From Bacteroidales bacterium (lineage in GTDB: Bacteria > Bacteroidota > Bacteroidia > Bacteroidales > UBA7960): a stretch of DNA of 15,755 bases. The notes under the pieces were generated by a model, which saw only the letters and a list, made by a program, of their open reading frames with translations, ran no database searches and was not told the origin of the DNA. Made by a program: the position numbers and the translations under genes. The DNA is taken from contig PWGY01000112.1 of the NCBI GenBank assembly GCA_003554665.1, positions 1 through 15,755 of the forward strand, written 5' to 3'. Positions 7,887 through 15,755 of the stretch are shown in pieces (within the stretch, counting starts at the first letter, position 1; every line of letters starts with the position of its first letter).

Positions 7887-10800
7887 TTATTCGTCCTCAT
7901 CCGATTCCCCCGTACTTGCTGAGGAATCAGAATCCGATCCATTGGATGTCTCAGGGCTCACCGGCAGTTCCTCAGGATCTCTTTCTCTTCGGAACAGATC
8001 ACCCAGGCCATCAAACTCCCTCCGGTAAAACAGGCCAACCCCTTGTGTATAAGGAGCATTTGTGTTGATAATGTCAAAAGTATTGGAGCGATTGAAGGCC
8101 TTCACCCTGAATTTTCCTTCAGGAGTGATTTTCACTTCAACATTCACATCACCAATAATCTGGTTTGTTCCACGGGCAGCGTAACCTGTGGCCGTTTCGT
8201 TTCCGGCAACCCCAAAATTGCCGTCTACAATCACCCGGTCGTCAAAGAACTGGGTAGACAGCGCAAGTTCCACTTCCTGGCTGCTGATCTCATCCCCTGG
8301 ACGGTAATTGATGCCAATATCGAAATCAGAACTGATCTGTGAAAGCCAGTTACTTAGTTGGTTTGACAACAATTCCGAGGAAGTGCTGCCAACCCCATAG
8401 CCCAATGCTGTATTGTACTGGTCGGCAGTGGTGGGTAAAAAACGGTTCAACACTAGCAAAGAAAAAACCTGTCTGTTCATCTCCTGCTCTGTGGTGATCA
8501 TTCTTTCAATCAATTCCCTGGTTCCTTCATCTCCGCCCGGAATTTCAATATCAAAAGAGATCGCAGGGTTGAACAATTTATCCTCCAGGATCAGGACAGT
8601 TTCCACAGGCATTCGTCGCCGGTAGCGGTCAGCGACCTCGGGGTCAACCCCCTCCCCCGTTACCAGATCAAAAAGCGGGGTCCTTAACCTGTAAGCCGCA
8701 CGCAGATCCACATCCGCATCATTAAGGTCTCCGGTCCAACCAATGGTACTGCCCTGTTCAATCCGGAACCGTTTGTTGATAATATTCTGCAGGTTAAACA
8801 AATATTCACCGTCCTCTATCACGTAGTCACCATATACGTTAAAAGTACCTTCTGGCGCCACCTCCAGTTTCAGGTCACCGCCACCTCTTCCCCTGATAAT
8901 ATCACCAAAGCGGGCATCAAACAATAGCTCCACCTCCGCTTCGGGTGTCACCTCCAGGTCAAAATTGAGGGCCACACCGCCCGGACGCTGAGGCACGCTG
9001 AAAGCAGGCCCCTCCTGTGTTTCCTCCTCAGAAACAAATGAAATGAAATGGCTTTCCCTAACTTCACCCGAATAACTAAGTGGCAGGTACACTTTTGTAC
9101 CCCGGTTGGTTCGTCCGGTGATGTCCATGGTAATTAAGCTGGTAGGCCCGTGAAGATGAGCCACCCCGGTTAGGAAGCCTGTTCCGTAGTAAAACTCGTT
9201 GTCTCGTGGCCCGGTATTGAAAATGATCATTTGCTCAGGCTGGAGCCTGAAATCAATGGCAAAATCCCCAAAATTCTCATGCATCACAGAACCATTTACA
9301 AGAGCATTATTACCCAGCGTGTCCTGAAGAACCACGTTGTCAAACCGAAAGTAATCTTTCCCAAACTCCACCGTATCACTGAAATGATAACTGGTGTTCA
9401 GGTAAGGAATATGAAAACCGGTATTTTCACAATAGATGTTCCCGGATAGTTCGGGGGCAGAAAGCGGCCCATCCATTCTGAGCCTGCCCGTTGCTTCTCC
9501 TTGAAAGTTATCTGCAAAGTTCCTCAAATAAGGGTTCCAGATGGCCATGGTCATGTCGGCAAGGTCAATATTCAGATCAAAATTATCTTCCAGAACGCCG
9601 GTATAAACCCGGCCACTCAACTGCAGGGGTTCATGAGTCGTTCCGTTTTCCCGCGAAACGATGGATCCGTCTACCTCAAAAGCACCCGCTTCATTGTCCC
9701 ATAAGCTATGCAGTTCAAGATCACCCAGCCACTCATGATTAAACGCAAAGTCTTTCACATACAATTCAGTACCAATACTTACCGGTTGATAAAAAGCTGT
9801 AAACGAAATAAAACCGTCTACCGTACCGTCAAAGGCAAAGTTCCTTTCACCTAGCAACAGGTCCGTGTAGGAAAGGTCAAAACCGGAGAAGGACAAACGC
9901 ATCCGATCTCCGGAAAAGCCACTGAGCACCCCGCTGGCATCAATATACTGGTCTTCATGGTAGAATCGCATCCCTCTGGCCTCAATGCGGGCGGAATCCA
10001 GAATCAGGTGATTATCCGGGGCAATGAGCCACGCATCACCGTCAATGGAAGCATAAGAATCGTAAAAACTGAACTCCTTGTATTGGGGGTCGTGAATAAA
10101 TGCCGTTCCCCTTAGTTGCCCGTGATTATCCTGCCCGTTATTGTTCGAACGCCACGTAAGATCCATCATTATGCTGTCGCGGCAAAAGGTGGTGTCAAAG
10201 AAAAAGTTGTCCATGTGAATGCTGTCAGACAACATCAGCTTACGGCTGGTACTTTTGAGTAAAAAAGACTCATCCACACGCTCACCGTTAAGTTCCCAGT
10301 CTACAAAACGCCTGCCTCCCAAAGACAGCATATCAGCCTGGGCATCCAGTTTCAATGACTGGGAAGAAGCATCATACCGGCCTGTTATCCATGCCTCAGG
10401 AGAAATTTCAACCCACGGAAGGAACAATTCTGAAAGCATTTCCGTATGGTTGAAACGAATAGAGAAATTCAGATCACTTGCCTGATCATCAGGCAATGCA
10501 GACAAATCACTTCCGGTTTCAAGAGAGGGAAGAAACTCATCGGCAAATAGGCGAAGGGAAGGAAGCAGTTGTTTAAAATCAATGGCTCCGTGCATGTCAC
10601 CATCCAGAAAATCAGACCTGACCCTCAGGTGGCTGTTATCCGAAGCCCACACAGCACTGCTCAGGTAGATATCACCGGTACGGTAAACATTTGAATCACC
10701 TCCCTCCGGGAAGTGCTCCGAAAAAAGTGGTTCTTCAGTATACCGAATATTATAAATCAAAACTTCTCCCTCCATATGGTTAACTGAACCGAAGCGGGCA

Positions 10801-12491
10801 TCTGCTTCAAGGCCTGCGGTTAAGACCGATTCATACAGGCTGTCGCGCTGAAAAATATTCAGCCGGGTCAGGTTGGCCCGGCCAAAAGAGGCCTGAAAAT
10901 CCATTTCCGGCACTTCCGGGCCAAAGTCAACCAAACCCGAAAAATCAAACTCAAGGTAAGGATCAGTTACTGAAATAGCGGCATTTAATTTCTCCCTGAC
11001 TATATCTCCTGAAAATGTGATATTACTGTAGTTATAACCCCGGTATTTCAGGTCAGTCACCCCTCCGTCAAAAACCAGGTCAGCTGCTTTCGGCGAAAGC
11101 CCTTCCCCGCTGAAACGGACGTACATATCCATGGGCCCTGGCAATCCCGGGTTACCCAGCAAAACTCCTCCATGCAGCCTTTCACCTTCTGCAGTTCCCT
11201 CATAGCGATAAGGCAATTCCGGATCATCACACCGGAATACCGCCTCAGCACGAAGTGATCCGGCATCAGTTTTCAGAATTCCATCGGCTTCAAAGGAAGC
11301 GAGGTCTCCCGAAGCCGATCCGGAAAAGGAAAACTGACCTGTCCTTTCCAGAAAATCCGGCAACACCGGAAGTTTAACGTCAAAAAATTCAGGAATGTAC
11401 AAATCGTTTATGGCCGCAACCGTTCCACTGAACTCATCCACCTTCAGTTCCATCTGCATCCGGGGCCAGTCGTCAAGAAAACCAAGATTAAAGTCACCGC
11501 GAAACAAAGCTGCATTTCCGTAGGCTACGGACACATCCTGGCCCTTAATAGAATCAGCCCTTCCGGTGACTTCCCCGCTCAGGGACATGAGCTGGTCTGC
11601 TCCGTAAAATGCGGGAACATGGTGGGCAAGGTCATGCATATCCAGTACGGAGGGTTGAATGGCCAGGGTAAATCCACTATTGGAAAGAACATCCCGAAAA
11701 TTATCCAAACCATCATGATCCAGCTCGATGTCAAAGGCCAGCTCGCTGTCGGGCGTACGAAAAGCTGCATTATTGACAAACAAACTACCAGGGCTTATGG
11801 CAAAACTCCCTGAAAGGTAGTTCAGTTGAAACCCCCGGGATTCGCTGTAACGCATATAATCCAGTTCAAACTCCAGTGACTCATCATAAGAGTAAATATT
11901 TTCAATGGCCAGGTAAAGATCTTCAATGAGAAAATCGGCCGGGTCAAATGCATTATTGGGAACGGGATTAGCGTTGGGGTTTCGGTGCCGGAAAGATATA
12001 TCGTGCAGAGTCAGGGCACCCAGGGTGACATCCCAACCTGGACTGGAGCCGTCGATCAGCTCATCCGAAAAATAGTCGACAAGAAACTGATAGTTATAAT
12101 CAGTCTCCCCCTCTTTTTTATACACACCACCGAACGCACCCTCAATTTCGAGACGACCCAGGTCAAGCTGCCTGCGGCGGACGGATATCCTGTCCAGATC
12201 GCCCTTCAGGTACTCCATGGTGAACAGTGTCTCTCCGGCTCTGTCAAGCACCGACACATCTTCCAGAATCACAGTCCGGAACAGGGCTATATCGACGGCC
12301 CCCACGCGGACTTCAGTTTCAAGCTCCTTCGAGAGATAGCTGGTGAGATGACCCACAAGGTAAGTTTGAACGGAAGGACTCTGGAGCAGCCCGTACAAAA
12401 GTACTGGCAGAACTACCAATACGGCAAGTACCCACAGAACTATTTTACGTGTTTTTTTGATACCTTTGTCCTCCTGAGATTTAACAGACAC
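7887..12491 (-). CDS. tamB: TamB-family translocation/assembly module protein (DUF490, AsmA-like)
   Basis: A 1534-residue inner-membrane-anchored periplasmic protein. A short basic N-terminus (KKTRK, 12-16) precedes one membrane anchor (about 17-37). The AsmA-like start continues with SYLSKELETEVRVGAVDI (52-69). A very long beta-rich repeat region follows, and the conserved TamB C-terminal domain runs from about 1085 to 1490. That domain is marked by RGTKVYLPLSYSGEV near 1130, GEYLFNLQNIINKRFRI, and ELIERMITTEQEMNRQVFSL. TamB-like proteins form a hydrophobic groove bridging the two membranes and act in phospholipid transport and outer-membrane protein assembly. The Bacteroidota partner is usually a BamA-like protein, not seen here. 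The start is GTG at 12491: an in-frame stop lies about 50 bases upstream, no ATG lies between, and the first internal Met comes after the anchor. Residues after about 1505 form an acidic Ser/Asp/Glu-rich tail. No promoter box was found on this strand, so one may lie inside tsaD. Confidence 0.93.
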   Translation of the reverse strand: MSVKSQEDKGIKKTRKIVLWVLAVLVVLPVLLYGLLQSPSVQTYLVGHLTSYLSKELETEVRVGAVDIALFRTVILEDVSVLDRAGETLFTMEYLKGDLDRISVRRRQLDLGRLEIEGAFGGVYKKEGETDYNYQFLVDYFSDELIDGSSPGWDVTLGALTLHDISFRHRNPNANPVPNNAFDPADFLIEDLYLAIENIYSYDESLEFELDYMRYSESRGFQLNYLSGSFAISPGSLFVNNAAFRTPDSELAFDIELDHDGLDNFRDVLSNSGFTLAIQPSVLDMHDLAHHVPAFYGADQLMSLSGEVTGRADSIKGQDVSVAYGNAALFRGDFNLGFLDDWPRMQMELKVDEFSGTVAAINDLYIPEFFDVKLPVLPDFLERTGQFSFSGSASGDLASFEADGILKTDAGSLRAEAVFRCDDPELPYRYEGTAEGERLHGGVLLGNPGLPGPMDMYVRFSGEGLSPKAADLVFDGGVTDLKYRGYNYSNITFSGDIVREKLNAAISVTDPYLEFDFSGLVDFGPEVPEMDFQASFGRANLTRLNIFQRDSLYESVLTAGLEADARFGSVNHMEGEVLIYNIRYTEEPLFSEHFPEGGDSNVYRTGDIYLSSAVWASDNSHLRVRSDFLDGDMHGAIDFKQLLPSLRLFADEFLPSLETGSDLSALPDDQASDLNFSIRFNHTEMLSELFLPWVEISPEAWITGRYDASSQSLKLDAQADMLSLGGRRFVDWELNGERVDESFLLKSTSRKLMLSDSIHMDNFFFDTTFCRDSIMMDLTWRSNNNGQDNHGQLRGTAFIHDPQYKEFSFYDSYASIDGDAWLIAPDNHLILDSARIEARGMRFYHEDQYIDASGVLSGFSGDRMRLSFSGFDLSYTDLLLGERNFAFDGTVDGFISFTAFYQPVSIGTELYVKDFAFNHEWLGDLELHSLWDNEAGAFEVDGSIVSRENGTTHEPLQLSGRVYTGVLEDNFDLNIDLADMTMAIWNPYLRNFADNFQGEATGRLRMDGPLSAPELSGNIYCENTGFHIPYLNTSYHFSDTVEFGKDYFRFDNVVLQDTLGNNALVNGSVMHENFGDFAIDFRLQPEQMIIFNTGPRDNEFYYGTGFLTGVAHLHGPTSLITMDITGRTNRGTKVYLPLSYSGEVRESHFISFVSEEETQEGPAFSVPQRPGGVALNFDLEVTPEAEVELLFDARFGDIIRGRGGGDLKLEVAPEGTFNVYGDYVIEDGEYLFNLQNIINKRFRIEQGSTIGWTGDLNDADVDLRAAYRLRTPLFDLVTGEGVDPEVADRYRRRMPVETVLILEDKLFNPAISFDIEIPGGDEGTRELIERMITTEQEMNRQVFSLLVLNRFLPTTADQYNTALGYGVGSTSSELLSNQLSNWLSQISSDFDIGINYRPGDEISSQEVELALSTQFFDDRVIVDGNFGVAGNETATGYAARGTNQIIGDVNVEVKITPEGKFRVKAFNRSNTFDIINTNAPYTQGVGLFYRREFDGLGDLFRRERDPEELPVSPETSNGSDSDSSASTGESDEDE
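12461..12468 (+). promoter_or_regulatory. Candidate -7 box (TACCTTTG) for tsaD, inside tamB
   Basis: TACCTTTG matches TAnnTTTG and lies 47 bases before the tsaD ATG, within codons 8-11 of the opposing tamB. No TTTG stands at the standard distance upstream; a TTTTTTTG at 12452-12459 is nearly adjacent and not correctly spaced. With 24 bp between the genes the tsaD promoter must lie in tamB, which makes this the best candidate. Confidence 0.35.
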
Positions 12492-12494
12492 TTC

Positions 12495-12508
12495 CTTGTT
12501 GTGACAAG
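12495..12508. promoter_or_regulatory. Short dyad between the tamB and tsaD starts
   Basis: CTTGT (12495-12499) and ACAAG (12504-12508) form a perfect 5-bp inverted repeat around TGTG. The dyad fills more than half of the 24-bp space between the divergent GTG and ATG. It could be a shared operator or an mRNA leader hairpin. Five-base arms arise readily by chance. Confidence 0.2.
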
Positions 12509-12515
12509 TGTGAAT

Positions 12516-13532
12516 ATGGATACATACATTCTGGGGATCGAATCATCCTGCGATGATACTTCAGCAGCCATAATCAGAGAACGCAAAATCCTTGCCAATC
12601 TTATTGCGAACCAGCAGGTTCATAAAGATTTTGGAGGCGTTGTACCTGAACTGGCTTCCCGGGCACATCAGCAAAACATCATACCGGTTATCCAAAAAGC
12701 CATCCTTACAGCAAATATACAAAAAAGCCAGATCAGTGCCGTTGCATATACAAATGGTCCGGGCCTGCTGGGTTCACTGCTGGTTGGCACTTCTTTTGCC
12801 AAGTCTTTTGCACTGGCCACAGGCATTCCACTGATCACAGTCAACCACATGCATGCCCATATTCTGGCTCACTTCATCGAAGATGAACGCCAGAAAACAC
12901 CTCCATTCCCTTTTCTTTGCCTGACCGTTTCGGGCGGCCATACACAGATCGTAAAAGTTCACAGCCCATACAGGATGGAAGTGATCGGAAACACCATTGA
13001 CGATGCGGCCGGGGAAGCCTTTGACAAGGCGGCCAAAATCATGGGGCTTCCCTACCCGGGAGGGCCACTGATCGACAAGAATGCCAGGGAAGGAGACCCC
13101 CATAAGTTCCGCTTTCCACACCCCAGGGTTCCCGGACTGGATTTCAGTTTCAGCGGGTTAAAAACCTCAATTTTGTACTTTTTGCGTGATGAGTTGAAGA
13201 AAGATCCGGATTTCATCCAAAAGAATACAAAGGATCTTTCGGCCTCCATCCAGCACACCATTGTGGAAATCCTGATGAAACAATTACGCAATGCAGTTAA
13301 ACAGACCGGCGTAAGCCATGTGGCCATGGCAGGCGGGGTTTCCGCCAACTCCGGTCTTCGTGCCGCCTTTACCCGTGAAGCGGAACAAGGAAACTGGGAG
13401 GTATACATTCCACCCTTCGAATATACCACCGACAATGCTGCCATGATCGCGATTGCCGGCTACTTCAAATATTCCAGTGGTGACTTTGCCTCGCAGGATA
13501 CTGTTCCTTTCACCCGTTATGGCGGTGACTAA
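12516..13532 (+). CDS. tsaD: tRNA N6-adenosine threonylcarbamoyltransferase TsaD
   Basis: This enzyme transfers the threonylcarbamoyl group to A37 of ANN-decoding tRNAs (t6A), in a complex with TsaB and TsaE after TsaC/TsaC2 makes the activated intermediate. The protein has 338 residues, the normal length. It opens with ILGIESSCDDTSAA (5-18) and has the ASRAH motif (47-51), metal ligands His111 and His115 in NHMHAH, SGGHTQ (139-144) and FDKAAK (169-174). GGVSAN (273-278) and the third metal ligand Asp306 in TTDNAAM follow. The frame stays open about 177 codons further upstream, antisense to tamB. The ATG at 12516 is chosen because family members begin within a few residues of ILGIESS. The stop overlaps that of the next, opposite-strand gene. 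Function is certain. Confidence 0.97.
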   Translation: MDTYILGIESSCDDTSAAIIRERKILANLIANQQVHKDFGGVVPELASRAHQQNIIPVIQKAILTANIQKSQISAVAYTNGPGLLGSLLVGTSFAKSFALATGIPLITVNHMHAHILAHFIEDERQKTPPFPFLCLTVSGGHTQIVKVHSPYRMEVIGNTIDDAAGEAFDKAAKIMGLPYPGGPLIDKNAREGDPHKFRFPHPRVPGLDFSFSGLKTSILYFLRDELKKDPDFIQKNTKDLSASIQHTIVEILMKQLRNAVKQTGVSHVAMAGGVSANSGLRAAFTREAEQGNWEVYIPPFEYTTDNAAMIAIAGYFKYSSGDFASQDTVPFTRYGGD

Positions 13533-14422
13533 TCCACACGGATAAAAGGGGGTTCCTCTCTTTCGATAATGCGGTGATCCTGCATATCATAATACAGGTA
13601 GTACGCCAGGTCATATTCAAGGCCATCTGCTACATACCGGTTAAGCAGGTGATTGAAGATATTCTCCGCATTCCGTTCACCGGCAAACCAGGCCAAATCA
13701 AGCACGTCATTGTCTGTCAGGGGAAAGGTTTCTGCATCCAGCTGAATATCACCCGTTTCACGATCCCGGACAAAACGGCCTTCCACATAGTCGCTGGTGG
13801 CATGGAGGCTGAAAAGCACCTGCTCCTCAGAATCCTCCAGGTTTAAATCACGAAATTCAAACCAAACACTATTTTCCAGCACAGTGATCTGCACACTATC
13901 GCGGTGGTAACCACCCCGGTGTTCTGCATAAAAAGATTCATAATCAATGTACTCCATCAACTCCAGCTGGGCCACATCAAAAATGTACTTTTTCCCTTCC
14001 TGCCTTAAAAACTCCTCTTCCTGATCAGGACCGTACCAGTTCACATGCAGCAATTCAAGGCGATCGTAAATGGCATCCATAAAATATTCAACATACAGTG
14101 AATCATCCACCTGCTCCAGAAAGCGGGGAGCGGCTTCTTCTTCGGGCAATGTATCGTTCAGGGCTTCCTCCGGAGGTGCGGGTAAGAATACTTTACTGAC
14201 ACCGGGAGGCGGATCCAGCAGCACATGGATGTCGGTTTCCTCCAGGACGAAACGGTTGGCCAGATGCAAGCCGGTGGTACACCCCTGCAGGAATACTCCA
14301 AGCAAAAACAAACCAAGGAGGGTTGCAATTTTTCGGACCGGGAGCCCCTGCAAAAGTATGGGGGTTTTTCGAACCGGTAATTTTTTCCCCGGCAACGGAA
14401 ACTTGTCAATCAAATTTGTCAA
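13529..14422 (-). CDS. Predicted lipoprotein of unknown function
   Basis: I do not recognise a family. From the TTG at 14422 it has 297 residues. RKIATLLGLFLLGVFLQG|C48 is a clear type II signal peptide with lipobox. No acidic surface-export signal follows, so an anchor facing the periplasm is likely. The mature part is strongly acidic, including a Pro/Glu-rich linker (about 78-100), then mixed helix and strand with many aromatic residues (VNWYG, YIDYESFYAEH, DLAYYLYYD), and no Cys-rich or obvious catalytic motif. No ATG exists before about residue 114, so the start must be non-ATG. TTG at 14422 lies 2 bp after the flavodiiron stop. TTG at 14353 would leave a normal 24-residue signal peptide and is equally plausible. 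Before the anchor LPVRK occurs twice, eleven residues apart (15-19, 27-31). The operon position implies co-expression with the flavodiiron gene; any functional link is inference. Confidence 0.75.
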   Translation of the reverse strand: MTNLIDKFPLPGKKLPVRKTPILLQGLPVRKIATLLGLFLLGVFLQGCTTGLHLANRFVLEETDIHVLLDPPPGVSKVFLPAPPEEALNDTLPEEEAAPRFLEQVDDSLYVEYFMDAIYDRLELLHVNWYGPDQEEEFLRQEGKKYIFDVAQLELMEYIDYESFYAEHRGGYHRDSVQITVLENSVWFEFRDLNLEDSEEQVLFSLHATSDYVEGRFVRDRETGDIQLDAETFPLTDNDVLDLAWFAGERNAENIFNHLLNRYVADGLEYDLAYYLYYDMQDHRIIEREEPPFIRVD

Positions 14423-14424
14423 AA

Positions 14425-15654
14425 CTATTGTTTCTTTTTCATTTCCTGGCCGATCTGTTGCCCGTATTCACGGCAAAGGGCCAGTTCATCTTCCTGGGGG
14501 GTAAACTTAATGAATACCCCTTCACCCTGAACATCCAGTTTCAGATTGGCCAGTGTGGTATTGATCAGCTTTTTTCCTTCGCCACTCCAGCCAAATGAGC
14601 CAAATGAGCCGCCCAGTTTTCGGTTGTCGCGGATCGGGCTGATGACTGCGAACAACTTGTATATTGGGAGAAGGATATTCTGGTTGATGGTGGGGCAACC
14701 TACAATCACGGCGTTACTCCGGGCCACTTTGGAGTCCAGGTCGCCCAACGGCATGGTCTCAATGTCTGCCGCTTCAACAGTGAAGTCGCCCTGGCTTTTT
14801 ATCCCTTCAATGATGGCCTCAGCCATTTTACCGGTATTGTGATAGGCCGACACATAAGGGATAAACACATGGTCTTTCTGCGGAGTTGCCAGGGCTTCTT
14901 TTGCATATTCTTCCGACAGGTCCACCCACTTCTTCCAGTCTTTCATCAGCAGGGGTCCATGGCCGGTGAGCACGGCGTCAATTTCCAACGGACGGATCTT
15001 TTCAATGGCTTTCAGCAGAAACTTGCTGAAGGGTTTCAAAATCACATCAAAATAATACTTAAAGGCATCACTGAAGTCACCTACTTTATCGTCATACATA
15101 TCCGGATGCGCGTAATGGCATCCAAATGAATCGCAGGTAAACAGCAGTTTGTCTTCTTCCAGGTAAGTGTACATGCTGTCAGGCCAATGCAGGTTGGCTG
15201 CTCCGATGAACCGAAGGGTTTTGTTGCCCAGATCAAGGGTGTCTCCGTCTTTGACCACCATGTGCTTAAAATCACGACCCAGAAAATCTTTCAGGTAGTT
15301 AATGGCAAGGCGGGTACCCACCACAGTTGCCCCGGGAGCCACCTCAAGCATGTTGGCAAGGTTGCCGCTGTGATCCGGCTCGGTATGGTTCAGGATAATG
15401 TATTCAATTTCAGAAGGATCAGTCACCTTCCGGAGTTTTTCCAGGTACACATCCCAGTACTTTTCCTTGCAGGTTTCCACCAATGCTTTCTTGTCCGCAT
15501 TGATGAAATAAGAATTGTACGTGGTACCGTATTCGGTGGTCATCACCACATCAAAAGTCACAATATCGTAATCGATCACACCAACCCATTTTACATCTTC
15601 GGTAATGGGGAGAACCTCTGTGTCAGGTCTTTTTACTTCATCTGCGTGCCTCAT
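14425..15654 (-). CDS. fprA: Class A flavodiiron protein (FprA-type O2/NO reductase)
   Basis: A 409-residue cytoplasmic enzyme that reduces O2 to water and/or NO to N2O. The N-terminal metallo-beta-lactamase-like domain (about 15-255) carries the full diiron ligand set: His90, Glu92 and Asp94 in [10 protein letters not shown], His156 in LHWPDS, Asp175 in CDSFG and His232 in GHGP. The C-terminal flavodoxin-like domain (about 262-405) begins with [19 protein letters not shown], whose SAYHNTG loop binds the FMN phosphate, and includes GCPTINQN (319-326) and [11 protein letters not shown] (350-360). There is no rubredoxin extension, so it is class A and needs a separate electron donor such as rubredoxin, not seen here. 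The choice between O2 and NO cannot be made from motifs. It is first of two genes, 2 bp before the lipoprotein. No good TAnnTTTG box was found upstream; an inverted repeat lies 55-101 bases before the ATG. Confidence 0.95.
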   Translation of the reverse strand: MRHADEVKRPDTEVLPITEDVKWVGVIDYDIVTFDVVMTTEYGTTYNSYFINADKKALVETCKEKYWDVYLEKLRKVTDPSEIEYIILNHTEPDHSGNLANMLEVAPGATVVGTRLAINYLKDFLGRDFKHMVVKDGDTLDLGNKTLRFIGAANLHWPDSMYTYLEEDKLLFTCDSFGCHYAHPDMYDDKVGDFSDAFKYYFDVILKPFSKFLLKAIEKIRPLEIDAVLTGHGPLLMKDWKKWVDLSEEYAKEALATPQKDHVFIPYVSAYHNTGKMAEAIIEGIKSQGDFTVEAADIETMPLGDLDSKVARSNAVIVGCPTINQNILLPIYKLFAVISPIRDNRKLGGSFGSFGWSGEGKKLINTTLANLKLDVQGEGVFIKFTPQEDELALCREYGQQIGQEMKKKQ

Positions 15655-15708
15655 ATGTCAAAATCTTTAAGTTGAAATGTTCTTTTCGGGAGTTTTGTTC
15701 ACCTTGCT

Positions 15709-15755
15709 GTTCGGTTCATTCCGGGAATAATTGGATCTGCCGGAATGTGTCGAAC
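15709..15755. repeat. Imperfect inverted repeat upstream of the flavodiiron gene
   Basis: Arms 15709-15724 and 15740-15755 match at 13 of 16 positions: an outer GTTCG/CGAAC pair, three mismatches, then an inner CATTCCGG/CCGGAATG pair, around a 15-base spacer. As RNA this would fold into a stable hairpin with a small internal loop. The right arm ends exactly at the window edge, so the repeat may be longer. It could be an operator for the flavodiiron operon or the 3' end of an upstream transcript. No T-run follows on the side that can be seen. Confidence 0.5.

Noticed and set aside
11985..12515. A 177-codon in-frame open stretch directly upstream of tsaD, which would give a 515-residue protein.
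   Set aside because: It is antisense to the tamB N-terminus, has no recognisable domain, and all TsaD proteins begin close to ILGIESS. The ATG at 12516 gives the exact family length.
14351..14358. TACTTTTG, a full -7 box match, on the minus strand inside the lipoprotein N-terminus.
   Set aside because: It has no -33 element, and transcription starting there would leave no start codon ahead of the signal peptide.
15732..15755. On the minus strand the last bases can be read as the 3' end of a tRNA: G, loop TTCGACA, CATTC, a 7-base acceptor strand, T and CCA.
   Set aside because: Position 60 of the loop would be A, and the implied 5' strand TCTGCCG fits no tRNA I know with a U discriminator. 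The same bases are explained by the inverted repeat. If it were a tRNA, the plus strand from 15755 should read CATTC.
1..15755. Mobile elements, CRISPR arrays, toxin-antitoxin or defence genes.
   Set aside because: No transposase, integrase, direct-repeat array or small gene pair was found. Gaps are short and all main genes fit a stable chromosomal region.

Overview
The window reads as an ordinary chromosomal stretch of a Bacteroidota bacterium, probably an anaerobic or microaerophilic member of the Bacteroidales/Marinilabiliales type. The evidence is the protein flavour (TamB-type giant beta protein divergent from tsaD, a fused RibBA, a long LptF/G permease), the near absence of Shine-Dalgarno sites, and repeated matches to the Bacteroidota -7 promoter box TAnnTTTG in the divergent gaps. 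Base composition by eye is about half G+C. I see no insertion sequence, phage gene, CRISPR array, rRNA or complete tRNA, and no gap above 300 bases without a gene.

Layout. 1-609 (minus) is the N-terminal part of purL, cut by the window edge. A 116-bp divergent gap with a promoter on each side leads to a short-chain dehydrogenase (726-1490, plus). This converges on a predicted lipoprotein alpha/beta hydrolase of the prolyl-aminopeptidase type (1544-2644, minus). A second divergent gap carries two mirror-image TATATTTG boxes and opens a four-gene plus-strand operon, 2771-7847: an LptF/LptG-type LPS permease, two family-4-like glycosyltransferases and ribBA, with gaps of 1, 17 and 10 bp. The operon converges on tamB (7887-12491, minus, 1534 residues). 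tamB is divergent from tsaD (12516-13532, plus), with only 24 bp between the starts. tsaD meets an unrecognised lipoprotein gene tail to tail (13529-14422, minus) with overlapping stop codons. That lipoprotein lies 2 bp downstream of a class A flavodiiron protein gene (14425-15654, minus). An imperfect 16-bp inverted repeat lies upstream of the latter and reaches the window edge.

How the genes fit together. Envelope building is the main theme: LPS export (LptF/G-like), two sugar transferases, TamB-type intermembrane transport/assembly, and two lipoproteins. The rest is core metabolism (purine and riboflavin synthesis, the tRNA t6A modification enzyme) plus O2/NO detoxification by the flavodiiron protein. 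I found no convincing new biological system. The items most worth a second look are the unknown lipoprotein coupled to the flavodiiron gene, the glycosyltransferase pair between the permease and ribBA, a possible 15-codon leader ORF overlapping the permease start, the acidic tail on TamB, and three genes that have no possible ATG start.
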